From Clostridia bacterium (GTDB lineage Bacteria; Bacillota_A; Clostridia; Oscillospirales; CAG-272), in the NCBI GenBank assembly GCA_017626655.1, contig JAGAIH010000050.1:1-5159 (forward strand): a stretch of 5,159 nt of DNA, given 5' to 3'. This document shows positions 1-5,159 of this stretch, piece after piece. A model generated the notes under the pieces. The model ran no database searches and was not told where the DNA came from. It saw nothing but the letters and a program-made list of their open reading frames with translations. The position numbers were made by a program, and so were the translations under genes. How positions within the stretch are numbered: the stretch's first letter is position 1; every line of letters begins with the position of its first letter.

Positions 1-708
1 AGCAAGACGGGCGTAGGGCTGACTGGCGGAGGTCAGGTCGATACCCAGATCGGCTACGGCGATCTCCCCACACAGGTCTGCCCCGGGGTAGAGCAAAAGC
101 CCTGCCTTCAGGGCCTGCATGGTCACGGTAGCCATAGCGGGCAGAGCCACCCCCATGACCGCCCCGGTGTCAGCGTTCACTCCCGAGGGGATATCCACCG
201 CCAGTACAGGCAGACCGCTCTCGGCCACGGCGGTCAGGACCGCCGCGATTTCCCCCGCCACAGGCCGATCCAGCCCGATCCCGAACACGGCGTCCACCAC
301 AACGGCGGCATCGGCCAAGGCCTCCCCCAGCGCGGCGGGAGGCAGGATCGTGACCATCCCCGCCCGCGCCAGAATATACTGCCGACGGCACTCCTCACTC
401 ATGCGGCTCTCGTCGGGGGTGCCCTCCTCGGTATACCGCCCCGTATAGATCACGGTGACCTTGCGCTTCTCCCCCGTCGAGCCGTCGGTGAGGAACCGCG
501 CCATGGCTAAACCGTCTCCGCCGTTGTTACCGCCCCCGCACAGGATCACCACAGGCCCCGCAGGGAACAGGTCGGCACGAGCGAGGAGAAACTCTACAGC
601 CTTGGCGGCAGCCCGCTCCATGAGAACGCGGGAGGGAACGCCCAGGACGTCTATGGTGTAGCGGTCGCAGGCCTTCATCTGGGCGGCGGTGAGGATGGGG
701 GTGGTCAT
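1..708 (-). CDS. nnr: NAD(P)H-hydrate epimerase domain (YjeF_N), N-terminal part of a probable bifunctional Nnr repair enzyme; partial
   Basis: Cytoplasmic metabolite-repair enzyme. The epimerase interconverts the R and S forms of hydrated NAD(P)H (NADHX/NADPHX) so that a dehydratase can restore NAD(P)H. The reverse strand reads without a stop from the ATG at 708 to the window edge, giving 236 residues. Seen in the translation: LMERAA at 29-34; the glycine-rich phosphate-binding loop GGGNNGGDG at 58-66, a family hallmark; VVDAVFGIGL at 137-146, whose Asp139 matches the conserved active-site Asp; VDIPSGVNADTG at 171-182; and an ALKAGLLLYPGA...GEIAVADLGI block at 199-223 that ends the epimerase fold. 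The start is supported by AGGAAAGGAAG (716-726) seven bases upstream. The sequence stops where the ADP-dependent dehydratase domain would begin in the usual fusion, so whether this is a fusion or a stand-alone NnrE cannot be seen. The domain call is firm; the bifunctional reading is inference. Confidence 0.93.
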   Translation of the reverse strand, partial: MTTPILTAAQMKACDRYTIDVLGVPSRVLMERAAAKAVEFLLARADLFPAGPVVILCGGGNNGGDGLAMARFLTDGSTGEKRKVTVIYTGRYTEEGTPDESRMSEECRRQYILARAGMVTILPPAALGEALADAAVVVDAVFGIGLDRPVAGEIAAVLTAVAESGLPVLAVDIPSGVNADTGAVMGVALPAMATVTMQALKAGLLLYPGADLCGEIAVADLGIDLTSASQPYARLA

Positions 709-738
709 GGCGGTACTTCCTTTCCTGTTTCTGGATAC

Positions 739-767
739 AGTATACCACAAGATCCCGCCCTTTGCAA
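739..767 (-). promoter_or_regulatory. SigA-type promoter of nnr
   Basis: On the reverse strand there is a -35 box TTGCAA (762-767), a 17-base spacer and a -10 box TATACT (739-744) preceded by TGG, an extended -10 signal. Transcription would start near 732, giving a leader of about 24 bases that contains the ribosome binding site at 716-726. Spacing and match are good; there is no experimental support. Confidence 0.7.
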
Positions 768-820
768 GTCCCGCCATCAGAAAAAAATAAGGCATCCCCC
801 GAAAAATTCACCCAAACATC

Positions 821-849
821 TTGCCCTGTCGATCTGAATGTGGTACAAT
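821..849 (+). promoter_or_regulatory. SigA-type promoter reading rightward, far upstream of the sigma gene
   Basis: TTGCCC (821-826), a 17-base spacer and TACAAT (844-849) with an upstream TGG match a housekeeping promoter with an extended -10. Transcription would begin near 856, just before the foldback element at 878-1177, and the first start codon with a good ribosome binding site is at 1302, about 450 bases away. It could give basal transcription of the sigma operon, feed a non-coding transcript through the element, or be a relic separated from its gene by the element. Good match, uncertain role. Confidence 0.5.
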
Positions 850-935
850 ATTGAAAAAGGTGACGGTCCGGCCAACCTTCAAATTGGGGTTTATAGGTCT
901 GTTGTCTGACGGAAGATGCGGTGACACGATCCACC

Positions 936-988
936 CTCATCCGCCTCCCGCCGCAGGAGCTGGTCGGCACCTTCCCCCGCGGGGAAGG
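936..988 (+). repeat. Left inner arm of the foldback element
   Basis: It begins with CTCATCCG (936-943) and ends in a hairpin whose 8-base arms CCTTCCCC (970-977) and GGGGAAGG (981-988) enclose CGC. It is the inverted partner of 1077-1121. The stretch between these two landmarks has diverged from the other arm and can form its own small CTCC/GGAG hairpin. Confidence 0.65.
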
Positions 989-1076
989 CAAGACTTTTTA
1001 TGTTTTTCGTTATTCAAAAACTTATATATATCAGTGTGTTTTTGGTTTTAGGAGAACGAAAAATGCACCACGAAAG

Positions 1077-1121
1077 CCTTCCCTTGTGAGGGAAGGTGGC
1101 ACGCGAAGCGTGACGGATGAG
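1077..1121 (-). repeat. Right inner arm of the foldback element
   Basis: It contains two adjoining hairpins: CCTTCCCT (1077-1084) with AGGGAAGG (1089-1096) around TGTG, and CACGC (1100-1104) with GCGTG (1108-1112) around GAA. It ends with CGGATGAG (1114-1121), the inverse of 936-943. This arm is the better-preserved one, since both hairpins are perfect. Confidence 0.65.
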
Positions 1122-1219
1122 TAGTCCCCCTACCCACTTCCACTCTGCTCCGTCAGACCGACAAACCCAAATTTGAAATAATGACAAAATCATAAAAATA
1201 CCAAAAAATCCCCCCGCCC

Positions 1220-1250
1220 CGTAACCTCCGCCCCCCATTTCCGGTCATAT
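1220..1250 (+). promoter_or_regulatory. Candidate ECF-type promoter, possibly self-activated by the sigma factor
   Basis: GTAACC at 1221-1226 resembles the AAC-containing -35 element of many ECF sigma factors, and CGGTCATAT at 1242-1250 resembles a CGTC-like -10 element; 16 bases separate GTAAC from CGGTC. Transcription would start near 1255, leaving about 45 bases of leader to the ATG at 1302. ECF operons are commonly autoregulated, so the position fits. The match is by eye and the binding specificity of this sigma group is inferred. Confidence 0.42.
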
Positions 1251-1301
1251 AGGGTGAGACGACCAAGGGGACCCCAAAAATGCCCCCGGAAAGGAGACGC
1301 T

Positions 1302-1883
1302 ATGTCCCACAAGACCGTCCGCACAGGACCCCTGCCCGACGACGAGATCGTGGCCCTCTACTTCGCCCGCTCAGAGGAGGCCATCGCCGAGTCCGACCGC
1401 AAGTACGGCAAGACCTGCCACGCCATCGCTTACAATATCCTCCACTCCGACGAGGACGCCGAGGAGTGCGTGTCGGATACCTGGCTCCGCGCCTGGAACG
1501 CCATCCCCCCCGAAAAGCCCACCCGTCTGGGTGCCTGGCTCTCCACCGTGACCCGCCGCCTGGCCCTCACCCGTTATGAGACCAAGACCGCCGCCAAGCG
1601 CTACGGCGGCATCCAGGCCTCCCTGGAGGAGCTGGCCGAGTGTGTCGCCGACGGCGGCCTCACCATCGCCGACGAGGTGGCGATCTCGAACGCCATCAAC
1701 AGCTTTCTGGCCTCCCTCCCCACCCGCACCCGCATGATCTTCATGCGGAGATACTGGTACATGGACAGCATCGCCACCATCGCCAAGTCCATGGGCATGA
1801 CCGAATCGGCGGTGAAGGTCACCCTCCACCGCACCCGCGAGAAGTTCCGCAAGCATCTGGATAAGGAGGGCATCACGGTATGA
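1302..1883 (+). CDS. ECF (group IV) RNA polymerase sigma factor
   Basis: A 193-residue cytoplasmic sigma factor that would direct RNA polymerase to a small envelope or stress regulon. Sigma region 2 spans roughly residues 25-93 and includes DAEECVSDTWLRAW (52-65), the core-binding helix typical of ECF proteins, followed by the promoter-melting part with WLSTVTRRLALTRY (79-92). A linker follows, then region 4 at about 130-185 with LPTRTRMIFMRRYW (139-152) and a helix-turn-helix ending in TESAVKVTLHRTREKFRKHL. There is no region 1 or 3, as expected for this group. The ATG at 1302 is preferred over an in-frame GTG at 1254 because AAAGGAG (1290-1296) sits five bases ahead of it and the extra 16 residues look like leader sequence. 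The stop overlaps the next start (ATGA), implying translational coupling to the membrane protein. The family is firm; its exact ECF subgroup and signal are unknown. Confidence 0.92.
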   Translation: MSHKTVRTGPLPDDEIVALYFARSEEAIAESDRKYGKTCHAIAYNILHSDEDAEECVSDTWLRAWNAIPPEKPTRLGAWLSTVTRRLALTRYETKTAAKRYGGIQASLEELAECVADGGLTIADEVAISNAINSFLASLPTRTRMIFMRRYWYMDSIATIAKSMGMTESAVKVTLHRTREKFRKHLDKEGITV

Positions 1884-3715
1884 AAGCTATCGACTTACTG
1901 AAGTATCTGGACAAGGCCGACCCCGCCTATATCGAGGAGGCCTCGGATCATAATCTGATCCTCTACCGCAAACGCCAAAAGCGCACCCGTACCGCTCTGG
2001 TCGCCACCTTCCTCCTTGTCGCGCTGGCGGGTGTGTTCCTCACCAAGCCCGCCCTCTACGCCTGGGAGACCCGCAACACCGTGACCTCCTGGCCCTCCGC
2101 CTCCATCTCTTTCCCGGGTATGACTTCCAAGCCCTCCGTCCCCATCTTCGTCTCAGCGGAGATGCCCGACCGCAAGAGATTCTCTGCCGACACCCCCTTC
2201 ACCCTCTCGGTGGGCATGGGTCGGATCGGGAATACCAACGAGTACGCCACTATCTCGGTCAAGGCCCACGGTTTTGAGATCACCGACAAGGACGGCAATA
2301 CCGTCACCGACCGCTACGTCCGTACCCTCTCCGACTTTGACAGCGAGGACTACGGGGTGCTGTATCGGGACGGCAAGCCCTCAAGCCCCGTCACGGGCTG
2401 TCGGTACCTGGAGGATTTCACCTTCCGCTTCACGGGCAGCGAGAACACCACGGGCTGGGGCGTGATCGAGTTCTCCCTCCAAAGCCGCACCGAAAACAGC
2501 TCTATGGGTGACTATGTGACGGTCTACTACACCATTCAAAACGGGGTGCTGAAGCTCACCGACAAGAACCCTGTGCGGGACGGCAGTCAGAACGGCGGGA
2601 TGGGCGCGGTGCTTGTCCCCGAGGACGAGAAAGTCACGCCCACGCAGGAGAATATCAACGTCAGCTTCCGCATGGAATCCCGCGTTCTGTACCCCGGCCA
2701 ATTTCTCGGTGACTGCATCGACCTCCAAGCCCGTGTCGCCCCTCGCGGCGCCGTCTACCCCACCGAGTATTTCACCGCCGAGCTGATCTATGCCGAGTCC
2801 CTGCGGGATGAGGATTTCTCCTTCTTTATCCATAAGCCCGCCGAGCAGAACGAGGATGGAACCGTCTCCTATTTCACCTTCCGCGTCCCCGCCGACGCCC
2901 CCATCGGCTCCTACGATCTCCGCGTCACCGACCCCGCCACGGGCTTTGAGTGGATCTATGAGAACGTGGTCACGATCCTCCCCGACGAGCGCGGCATCCC
3001 CGCCTACGAGGATCTGATCTGCGACGCCACCGCCCTCAGGGAGACCCTTGCCCAAGGCGAGGACTTCCGAGACGCGATCAAGATCACCCTTTGGGAGGAC
3101 GGGATCGACCAGAGCTTCTTCTGCGGCGCTGTTCTGGTCTACGCCGAGGACGGCGGCGAGGCCTGCGCCATCACCGTGAAGGACTCTCCCTTCAGCTCCA
3201 CCGCATCCGCGCCCTATATCCCCGCCGACGCCCCCGTGGGCGGCTACGATCTCATCGTGACGGATGCGCGGTACGGCTACACCTGGCGCTTCAACCACAT
3301 CATTGAGGTGAATGCTGACCCTGACGCGCAGACGTATGCGTTCTATACGGACATCGAGGATCACCTCACCGTCAGCCGCTCCTCGGAGAAGACCTACACC
3401 TTCAACGGCATGGTGGAGAACCGCGGTCTGCCTTTCACCGTGACCGTGACCCCTCAAAGCGGCTTTGTCCCCACCGCCACGCTGGTCTATGCGGACGCCC
3501 CCGCCGACTCCGGCGAGATCTACGAGCTCCCGCTCCGCGCCGTGACGGGGCCGAATTTTGAGCCCTACGAAGTGGGGATCCCCACGGGAACGGTATTGTC
3601 GCAGATCTTTGAGATCATGGTCACCCCCGACACCCCCTGCGGTACCTACGACCTCATCCTCACCTACAAGAACGCCTCCGTGCGCTTTGCCGCCGCCGTG
3701 GAGGTCACGGAATAA
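1880..3715 (+). CDS. Single-pass membrane protein with repeated outer domains, putative anti-sigma factor
   Basis: A 611-residue protein of no family I can name firmly. Residues 1-29 form a short cytoplasmic segment (LLKYLDKADPAYIEEA at 6-21) like the N-terminus of anti-sigma proteins paired with such ECF factors. A basic stretch (RKRQKRTR, 30-37) precedes one hydrophobic helix at about 38-55, predicting N-in, C-out topology with some 555 residues outside. Residues about 75-230 form a beta-rich region without a recognised motif. Three diverged repeats follow at about 258-367, 372-477 and 488-609. Each has an (I/V)YA strand (302-305, 419-422, 535-538), then a turn of the form P-x-G-x-YDL-x-(V/L)-T (341-350, 452-461, 586-595) and a closing beta strand, suggestive of Ig-like sandwiches. 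AAGGAGGG (1863-1870) lies nine bases before the ATG, inside the sigma gene. The operon position and N-terminus suggest it restrains the sigma factor; that role is inference. It could instead be a surface protein controlled by the sigma factor. Confidence 0.8.
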   Translation: MKAIDLLKYLDKADPAYIEEASDHNLILYRKRQKRTRTALVATFLLVALAGVFLTKPALYAWETRNTVTSWPSASISFPGMTSKPSVPIFVSAEMPDRKRFSADTPFTLSVGMGRIGNTNEYATISVKAHGFEITDKDGNTVTDRYVRTLSDFDSEDYGVLYRDGKPSSPVTGCRYLEDFTFRFTGSENTTGWGVIEFSLQSRTENSSMGDYVTVYYTIQNGVLKLTDKNPVRDGSQNGGMGAVLVPEDEKVTPTQENINVSFRMESRVLYPGQFLGDCIDLQARVAPRGAVYPTEYFTAELIYAESLRDEDFSFFIHKPAEQNEDGTVSYFTFRVPADAPIGSYDLRVTDPATGFEWIYENVVTILPDERGIPAYEDLICDATALRETLAQGEDFRDAIKITLWEDGIDQSFFCGAVLVYAEDGGEACAITVKDSPFSSTASAPYIPADAPVGGYDLIVTDARYGYTWRFNHIIEVNADPDAQTYAFYTDIEDHLTVSRSSEKTYTFNGMVENRGLPFTVTVTPQSGFVPTATLVYADAPADSGEIYELPLRAVTGPNFEPYEVGIPTGTVLSQIFEIMVTPDTPCGTYDLILTYKNASVRFAAAVEVTE

Positions 3716-3718
3716 CGC

Positions 3719-3757
3719 AAAAGGAGTATCTTCCGATCGGTCGATACTCCTTTTTTT
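3719..3757 (+). terminator. Intrinsic terminator of the sigma / membrane-protein operon
   Basis: GGAGTATC (3723-3730) pairs with GATACTCC (3743-3750) around a 12-base loop, and seven T residues follow at 3751-3757. Four A residues before the stem can pair with part of the T run. It begins three bases after the stop codon of the membrane-protein gene. The arrangement is classical for a Rho-independent terminator, and the shorter T run on the other strand makes it mainly one-directional. Confidence 0.9.
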
Positions 3758-3779
3758 GCGGGAATTTTGCAATCCCCCC

Positions 3780-3808
3780 TTGCAGTAACCCTCAAAATGT
3801 GCTATACT
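3780..3808 (+). promoter_or_regulatory. SigA-type promoter of the Gfo/Idh/MocA gene
   Basis: TTGCAG (3780-3785), a 17-base spacer and TATACT (3803-3808) with TGC directly before it form a good extended -10 promoter. The start would be near 3815, giving about 36 bases of leader ending in AAAAAGGAG (3834-3842). It follows the terminator at 3719-3757, so the downstream gene is an independent unit. Confidence 0.75.
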
Positions 3809-3850
3809 GGTATCGGAAATCCCCATTCTGTCCAAAAAGGAGAATGTACC

Positions 3851-4987
3851 ATGAAAAAACTCAAGATCGGCATCGCGGGTGCCCGTGGTCTGTCCACCGT
3901 CCTCGGCCTCAACTCCCTCCCCGATGTGGAGATCACCGCCCTCTGCGACCTGGACGAGAACGTCCTCAAATACTCGGGCGATAACCTGAATATCGCCCCG
4001 AACCACCGCTACCGCATCTTCGACGACATGATGGAGTCGGATATCGACGCCGTGGTCATCGCCACCCCCATGCAGTGCCACGTCCCCCAGGCCATCGCCG
4101 CCCTGGAGGCAGGGAAGCACGTCCTCTCCGAGGTCACCGCGGGGGTCACCATGGACGAGCTGTTCTGGCTCTGCGAGACCGTGGAGAAGTACGGTAAGAC
4201 CTACATGATGGCCGAAAACTACATGTACACCCCCCAGGTTCAGCTCGTCCGCGAGCTGGTGCGACAGGGCAAGTTCGGCGAGACCTACTACGCCGAGGGT
4301 GCGTACCTGCATAACATCAACGGCCTCTTCGTCTACCCCAATGGCAAGACCTCCTGGCGCTCCTTCTGGCAGTGCGGCAAGCGGGGCGCGTTTTATCCTA
4401 CCCACTCCCTGGGCCCCGTGATGCAATGGTTCCCCGACGACCATATCGCCGAGATCTCCACCTTCTCCCCCGGTGTCTACAACTCCTACGGCCTCCGTCA
4501 GGACAGCGGCACCACCACCCTGTGCCGTCTGGCCAGCGGGACGCTGGCCCAGATCCGCGTGGACTGCGTCTCCCCCCGCCCCCACAACATGACCCACTAC
4601 CTCCTCCAAGGCACCCAAGGCTGCTACCAGTCCGCCCAGGGCTTCGGGGACCGGGACAAGATCTCCTTTGTCAGCGAGCAGAACCCCGACTCCTGCATGA
4701 CCTGGCAGGCCCTGTCCGACTACAACGAGCATCTTCCCGAGCGCTACCGCATCGCCACTGCCGAGCAAGCGGCCGCGGGTCACGGCGGCGGTGACTTCTT
4801 CCTTGTGGAAGATTTCATTAACGCCATCCGCACGGGAGAATCCCCCATCGTGGACGTCTACACCGCCTGCGAGTGGACGGCGGTGGGACTTCTCTCCGAG
4901 ATCTCGGTGGTCAACAATGGCCGCACCATGGAGGTGCCCAGATTCCGTAAGGGCATGACCATGGAGGAAAAGGGGATCAAGCTGTAA
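3851..4987 (+). CDS. Gfo/Idh/MocA-family NAD(P)-binding protein, GH109-like branch
   Basis: A 378-residue cytoplasmic protein without a signal peptide. The Rossmann half begins with KIGIAGARG (5-13), the dinucleotide-binding loop, followed by ALCDLDE (30-36), ATPMQCH (71-77) and AGKHVLSE (87-94). Where most Gfo/Idh/MocA dehydrogenases have EKP, this protein reads EVT (94-96), so the usual catalytic lysine is absent. The segment MMAENYMYTP (119-128), GKFGETYYAEGAYLH (140-154), YPTHSLGP (182-189), GHGGGDF (310-316), DVYTACEW (335-342) and LSEISVVNNGRTMEVPRF (348-365) follows the motif order I recall for GH109 alpha-N-acetylgalactosaminidases, which use NAD as a cofactor and carry E-V-P there. 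It is shorter than secreted GH109 enzymes, so it may be a glycosidase or dehydrogenase acting on an intracellular sugar. AAAAAGGAG (3834-3842) is eight bases before the ATG, favouring it over upstream in-frame starts. The fold is firm; the reaction and substrate are unknown. Confidence 0.88.
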   Translation: MKKLKIGIAGARGLSTVLGLNSLPDVEITALCDLDENVLKYSGDNLNIAPNHRYRIFDDMMESDIDAVVIATPMQCHVPQAIAALEAGKHVLSEVTAGVTMDELFWLCETVEKYGKTYMMAENYMYTPQVQLVRELVRQGKFGETYYAEGAYLHNINGLFVYPNGKTSWRSFWQCGKRGAFYPTHSLGPVMQWFPDDHIAEISTFSPGVYNSYGLRQDSGTTTLCRLASGTLAQIRVDCVSPRPHNMTHYLLQGTQGCYQSAQGFGDRDKISFVSEQNPDSCMTWQALSDYNEHLPERYRIATAEQAAAGHGGGDFFLVEDFINAIRTGESPIVDVYTACEWTAVGLLSEISVVNNGRTMEVPRFRKGMTMEEKGIKL

Positions 4988-5040
4988 ATGGCGGTTTTGC
5001 GGTGGGTTTGTGCATAACACTGTAACATTTGATAACCCAA

Positions 5041-5073
5041 TGTAGGGAGCGGTGCCCTCACCGCTCCGCAACC
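5041..5073. repeat. Short GC-rich hairpin repeat (REP-like)
   Basis: GGAGCGGTG (5046-5054) and CACCGCTCC (5059-5067) form a perfect 9-base stem with loop CCCT, bordered by TGTAG on the left and GCAACC on the right. No T run follows, so it is a poor intrinsic terminator for the gene ending at 4987, though it could protect the 3' end of that transcript. It looks like the small TGTAGGG...CCGC intergenic palindromes seen in gut Clostridia, as far as I recall. Confidence 0.65.
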
Positions 5074-5150
5074 AATAAATCTCTGATTTCTTTCGTCAAA
5101 TAAGAAATTTTGAAACCGAATACCCATACCGAAACGGCATTCTTTTCGTG

Positions 5151-5159
5151 GCGGAGCGG
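5151..5159. repeat. Possible start of a second, inverted copy of the hairpin repeat, cut by the window edge
   Basis: GCGGAGCGG at the right end is identical to the reverse complement of 5061-5069 in the repeat at 5041-5073. Only nine bases are visible, so this is a hint that an inverted partner begins here. The bases between the two (5074-5150) are AT-rich and show no gene. Confidence 0.35.

Larger units (their letters stand above)
878..1177. repeat. About 300-bp nested inverted-repeat (foldback / MITE-like) element
   Basis: The outer 24 bases at 878-901 and 1154-1177 are inverted copies matching at 21 of 24 positions by eye. Further inverted pairs lie inside on nearly the same centre (about 1028-1033): CTCATCCG at 936-943 with CGGATGAG at 1114-1121; CCTTCCC-type hairpins at 970-988 and 1077-1096; TTTTTCGTT at 1003-1011 with AACGAAAAA at 1055-1063; and CAAAAAC at 1015-1021 with GTTTTTG at 1038-1044. 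The middle is AT-rich and the arms are GC-rich. No open reading frame in it has a credible ribosome binding site or protein-like content. This pattern fits a non-autonomous miniature element or a large foldback repeat. I see no clear target-site duplication next to the ends. The CTCATCCG...CACCTTCCC block resembles intergenic repeats I recall from gut Clostridia; that is memory, not a search. Confidence 0.72.

Noticed and set aside
527..991. A 154-codon minus-strand open frame across the nnr start and the foldback element
   Set aside because: It overlaps the nnr start in another frame, crosses the nnr promoter and runs into the inverted repeat; the translation is low-order and has no start signal.
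1254..1301. GTG start at 1254 for the sigma factor
   Set aside because: No ribosome binding site at suitable distance, the added residues are basic leader-like sequence, and the ATG at 1302 has AAAGGAG five bases ahead. The 1254 site also coincides with the predicted ECF transcription start.
1371..1856. A 161-codon open frame on the minus strand inside the sigma gene
   Set aside because: It is the antisense image of a well-supported ECF sigma gene; the composition is glycine and valine rich and no known protein pattern is seen.
5005..5035. Possible promoter TTGTGC-17-GATAAC downstream of the Gfo/Idh/MocA gene
   Set aside because: The -10 box matches only four of six positions, there is no extended -10 and no gene follows within the window.
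5046..5067. Hairpin after the Gfo/Idh/MocA gene as an intrinsic terminator
   Set aside because: The stem is strong but is followed by GCAACCAATAAA rather than a T run, so it was listed as a repeat.
2381..5071. An 896-codon open frame on the minus strand spanning both the membrane-protein and Gfo/Idh/MocA genes
   Set aside because: Its codons line up exactly with the sense codons of both genes (same phase), so stops would need sense TTA, CTA or TCA, which these GC-rich genes avoid. The product is rich in G, V, D, H and A with no domain, it has no convincing ribosome binding site, and it crosses a terminator and promoter that fit the plus strand.

Overview
The window looks like a piece of chromosome from a high-GC member of the Bacillota (Clostridia), probably a gut-type relative of the Oscillospiraceae/Christensenellales. 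This is inferred from several signs: strong AAGGAGG-type ribosome binding sites; SigA-like promoters with extended -10 boxes; C/G-rich third codon positions; an ECF sigma/membrane-protein pair of a kind common in these bacteria; and short GC-rich foldback repeats between genes. No rRNA, tRNA, CRISPR array or transposase gene was seen.

Layout. Positions 1-708 (minus strand) carry the N-terminal 236 residues of a NAD(P)H-hydrate epimerase (YjeF_N domain), usually part of a bifunctional Nnr repair enzyme; the gene runs off the left edge. It has its own promoter at 739-767. Positions 709-1301 form a long gap between divergent genes. It holds the nnr promoter, a rightward SigA-like promoter (821-849), a roughly 300-bp nested inverted-repeat (foldback, MITE-like) element (878-1177) and a probable ECF-type promoter (about 1220-1250) just ahead of the sigma gene. 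Positions 1302-3715 are a two-gene operon joined by an ATGA overlap: an ECF sigma factor (193 aa) and a 611-aa single-pass membrane protein. The latter has a short basic cytoplasmic N-terminus and a large outer region ending in three diverged copies of a beta-sandwich-like repeat. A clear intrinsic terminator (3719-3757) closes the operon. Positions 3851-4987 encode a Gfo/Idh/MocA-fold protein with its own promoter (3780-3808), whose motifs point to the GH109-like branch. The last 170 bases hold no gene, only a small GC-rich hairpin repeat and the first bases of a possible inverted second copy cut by the window edge.

How the parts fit. The sigma/membrane-protein pair is most simply read as a cell-envelope signalling module: the membrane protein would hold the sigma factor and release it on an outside signal, and the sigma factor would drive its own operon. 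The nnr and Gfo/Idh/MocA genes have separate promoters and look like independent metabolic neighbours. The most unusual items are the repeat-bearing outer region of the putative anti-sigma protein, the foldback element lying between a SigA-like promoter and the sigma gene, and the loss of the usual EKP lysine in the Gfo/Idh/MocA protein.
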